Positions 62,876-64,000 of a stretch of DNA of 64,000 nt are shown piece by piece (position 1 is the first letter of the stretch; every line of letters starts with the position of its first letter). The DNA is from Pontibacter burrus (GTDB lineage: Bacteria > Bacteroidota > Bacteroidia > Cytophagales > Hymenobacteraceae), in assembly GCF_010686685.1 (NCBI RefSeq), contig NZ_JAAGWD010000003.1, positions 372,001-436,000 on the forward strand, given 5' to 3'. Made by a program: the position numbers and the translations under genes. The notes below the pieces were generated by a model that saw only the letters and a program-made list of their open reading frames with translations, did not search any database and had not been told where the DNA came from.

Positions 62876-64000
62876 TTATACGGGGGCCTGCTGTGGTACA
62901 AGTACGCTCTCCAGTTTTTTCCTGAAAATAACCTCACCGGTGCCTGTTGCTGCTTCTGCAGGGGTAGCTGGCACCACGTGCACTTCCATCCATAGTTCGC
63001 CTGAGCGGTAATAATTTAACACGATAAAACCGGGCTGCTCCAGGGTAAAGGTTGCGCTGCCACCTTTCTTTACAAAGGCTGTCTTACTACCCGAGCCGCT
63101 TACCATGTAATGGTTACCACGCTTCTCGAAGTGCTGCAGGTTATGGTCGTGCCCCGCTATATACACTATATTCTGATAGCGGTGGAAAATCTGTAGCAGC
63201 CTTTTGCGCATACGCTTGTACTTTTTATGCGACATGTCTTCGTAAGCACCAAAATAGCGGCGATAAAAAGGGTACAGTGAGCCAAGTAAAGGCAGTGGTA
63301 TCAGGAAACGCTTATGTGCTGCTGTGAGCGGAAAAACATGCTGCTTAATGGTAAATTTACCTCCATGCAGGGCGTTGCTGTAAAGCGGGTGGTGCGCGGC
63401 TATAACAATGCGCTGGTGCCTGTTTTTTCGCAGCAGATCATTCAGGCTCAGGTAAAACTCCTCGATATCGGTATAAGGGCAGTTATAGTTTTTGCCTAAC
63501 GGCTTCTCGCCGCGCTGTACCCACCATTGTGTATTGATGACCACAAGCAGTAGCCCTTCGGCTAGTTGCAGCGTAACAGGGCCGGGGCAGCCATGTGGTG
63601 GCAGATAACCGGCGGGGTTCTCAAGCGCTTCAACTATATATTTTTCCTGTCGCAGCATGTATTGGTAACCATCTGGGCGGCCTTTGTTCCAGTCGTGGTT
63701 GCCACTCAGAAATACTGAGTTCGTTTGGTAAGCCTGCAACTGTTGTAGTATAGTTTGCAGCCGGGTTTCGGCCATAGCGCGGTGCCGGTGCCCTTCGGGT
63801 GGCAGGCCAACAGGGTACAGGTTATCTCCCAGAAAAACCGCAGTTTCAGCTCCCCGGTTTTCGGATTGCCATAGTTTAAAATGATTCAAAACCGGATCAG
63901 TACCATTAGTGGCTACGGCACCTATATCGCCGAGCATAGCCAGAGAATAAAGTTTCTCGGAGTCGGGAGGGAGCGTGTTTTGTCTCCAGCCCACATCTGC
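62876..64000 (-). CDS. Metallophosphoesterase (calcineurin-like), cut by the window edge
   Basis: At least 372 residues are visible and the frame stays open to the window's last base, so the N-terminus lies outside; the first Met-like codon seen (a GTG) is unlikely to be the start. Motifs: MLGDIGAV (GD), VFLGDNLYPVG, SGNHDWNKG, AAHHPLYS and AGHDHNLQH, giving the metal ligands of the calcineurin-like phosphoesterase fold. The layout resembles acid phosphatase-like members with a C-terminal beta extension. Substrate unknown. It converges on the lipid kinase gene with a one-base gap. Confidence 0.88.
   Translation of the reverse strand, partial: ADVGWRQNTLPPDSEKLYSLAMLGDIGAVATNGTDPVLNHFKLWQSENRGAETAVFLGDNLYPVGLPPEGHRHRAMAETRLQTILQQLQAYQTNSVFLSGNHDWNKGRPDGYQYMLRQEKYIVEALENPAGYLPPHGCPGPVTLQLAEGLLLVVINTQWWVQRGEKPLGKNYNCPYTDIEEFYLSLNDLLRKNRHQRIVIAAHHPLYSNALHGGKFTIKQHVFPLTAAHKRFLIPLPLLGSLYPFYRRYFGAYEDMSHKKYKRMRKRLLQIFHRYQNIVYIAGHDHNLQHFEKRGNHYMVSGSGSKTAFVKKGGSATFTLEQPGFIVLNYYRSGELWMEVHVVPATPAEAATGTGEVIFRKKLESVLVPQQAPV

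Overview
The window looks like chromosome from a Bacteroidota bacterium, most likely order Cytophagales and plausibly Hymenobacteraceae (Pontibacter-like); the genus is an inference. The evidence is an ECF sigma / FecR anti-sigma / SusC / SusD locus, promoters of the Bacteroidota type (TAnnTTTG at -7), scarce Shine-Dalgarno sequences, and families typical of the phylum (DUF4199, YkuD_2, DUF2147, DUF4302, fused isobutyryl-CoA mutase). No rRNA, tRNA, CRISPR array, phage or intact insertion sequence was seen.

Layout. 0-9 kb: small envelope and hypothetical genes, a candidate structured RNA carrying a 23-codon reading frame, an M61 peptidase, glutamate dehydrogenase, an FKBP, and three dispersed paralogues of one unrecognised family. 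9.5-19.3 kb: an ECF sigma, FecR, SusC, SusD, zinc metallohydrolase lipoprotein and DUF4302 lipoprotein locus, apparently a regulated outer-membrane import system. 19.5-33 kb: icmF, a PAS-LuxR regulator, lepA, a CYTH protein, folD, queE, an OmpA/PD40 protein and citrate synthase. 33-38.7 kb: a MaoC hydratase, an aldo-keto reductase, an HNH endonuclease with a small partner, an NAPE-PLD-like hydrolase and a DEDDh exonuclease. 38.8-41.3 kb: a tight four-gene TelA operon. 41.4-43 kb: mnmE. 43.5-48.9 kb: a thioredoxin-like protein and a MntR/TroABCD-type metal uptake operon whose TroC-like permease carries a DtxR-like tail. 49-64 kb: fabH, a glycosyltransferase, dapD, a 3-hydroxyacyl-CoA dehydrogenase, small membrane proteins, an ABC-F protein, DUF4199 proteins, an L,D-transpeptidase-like protein, an M48 protease, a lipid kinase and a metallophosphoesterase cut by the window edge.

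The most unusual signal is spread through the whole window: the palindrome AACTATAGTT (core CTATAG) occurs far more often than expected, inside genes on both strands and in nearly every intergenic region, like the HIP1 palindrome of cyanobacteria. It also forms or flanks several very long, perfect terminator stems. A second non-genic signal is a composite intergenic repeat of roughly 0.4-0.5 kb present three times (about 27.6, 30.9 and 42.9 kb) with a conserved core of about 125 bp. Other points of interest are the permease-DtxR fusion, the TelA operon, the C-terminal module shared by two neighbouring lipoproteins, and the McrA-like HNH protein.
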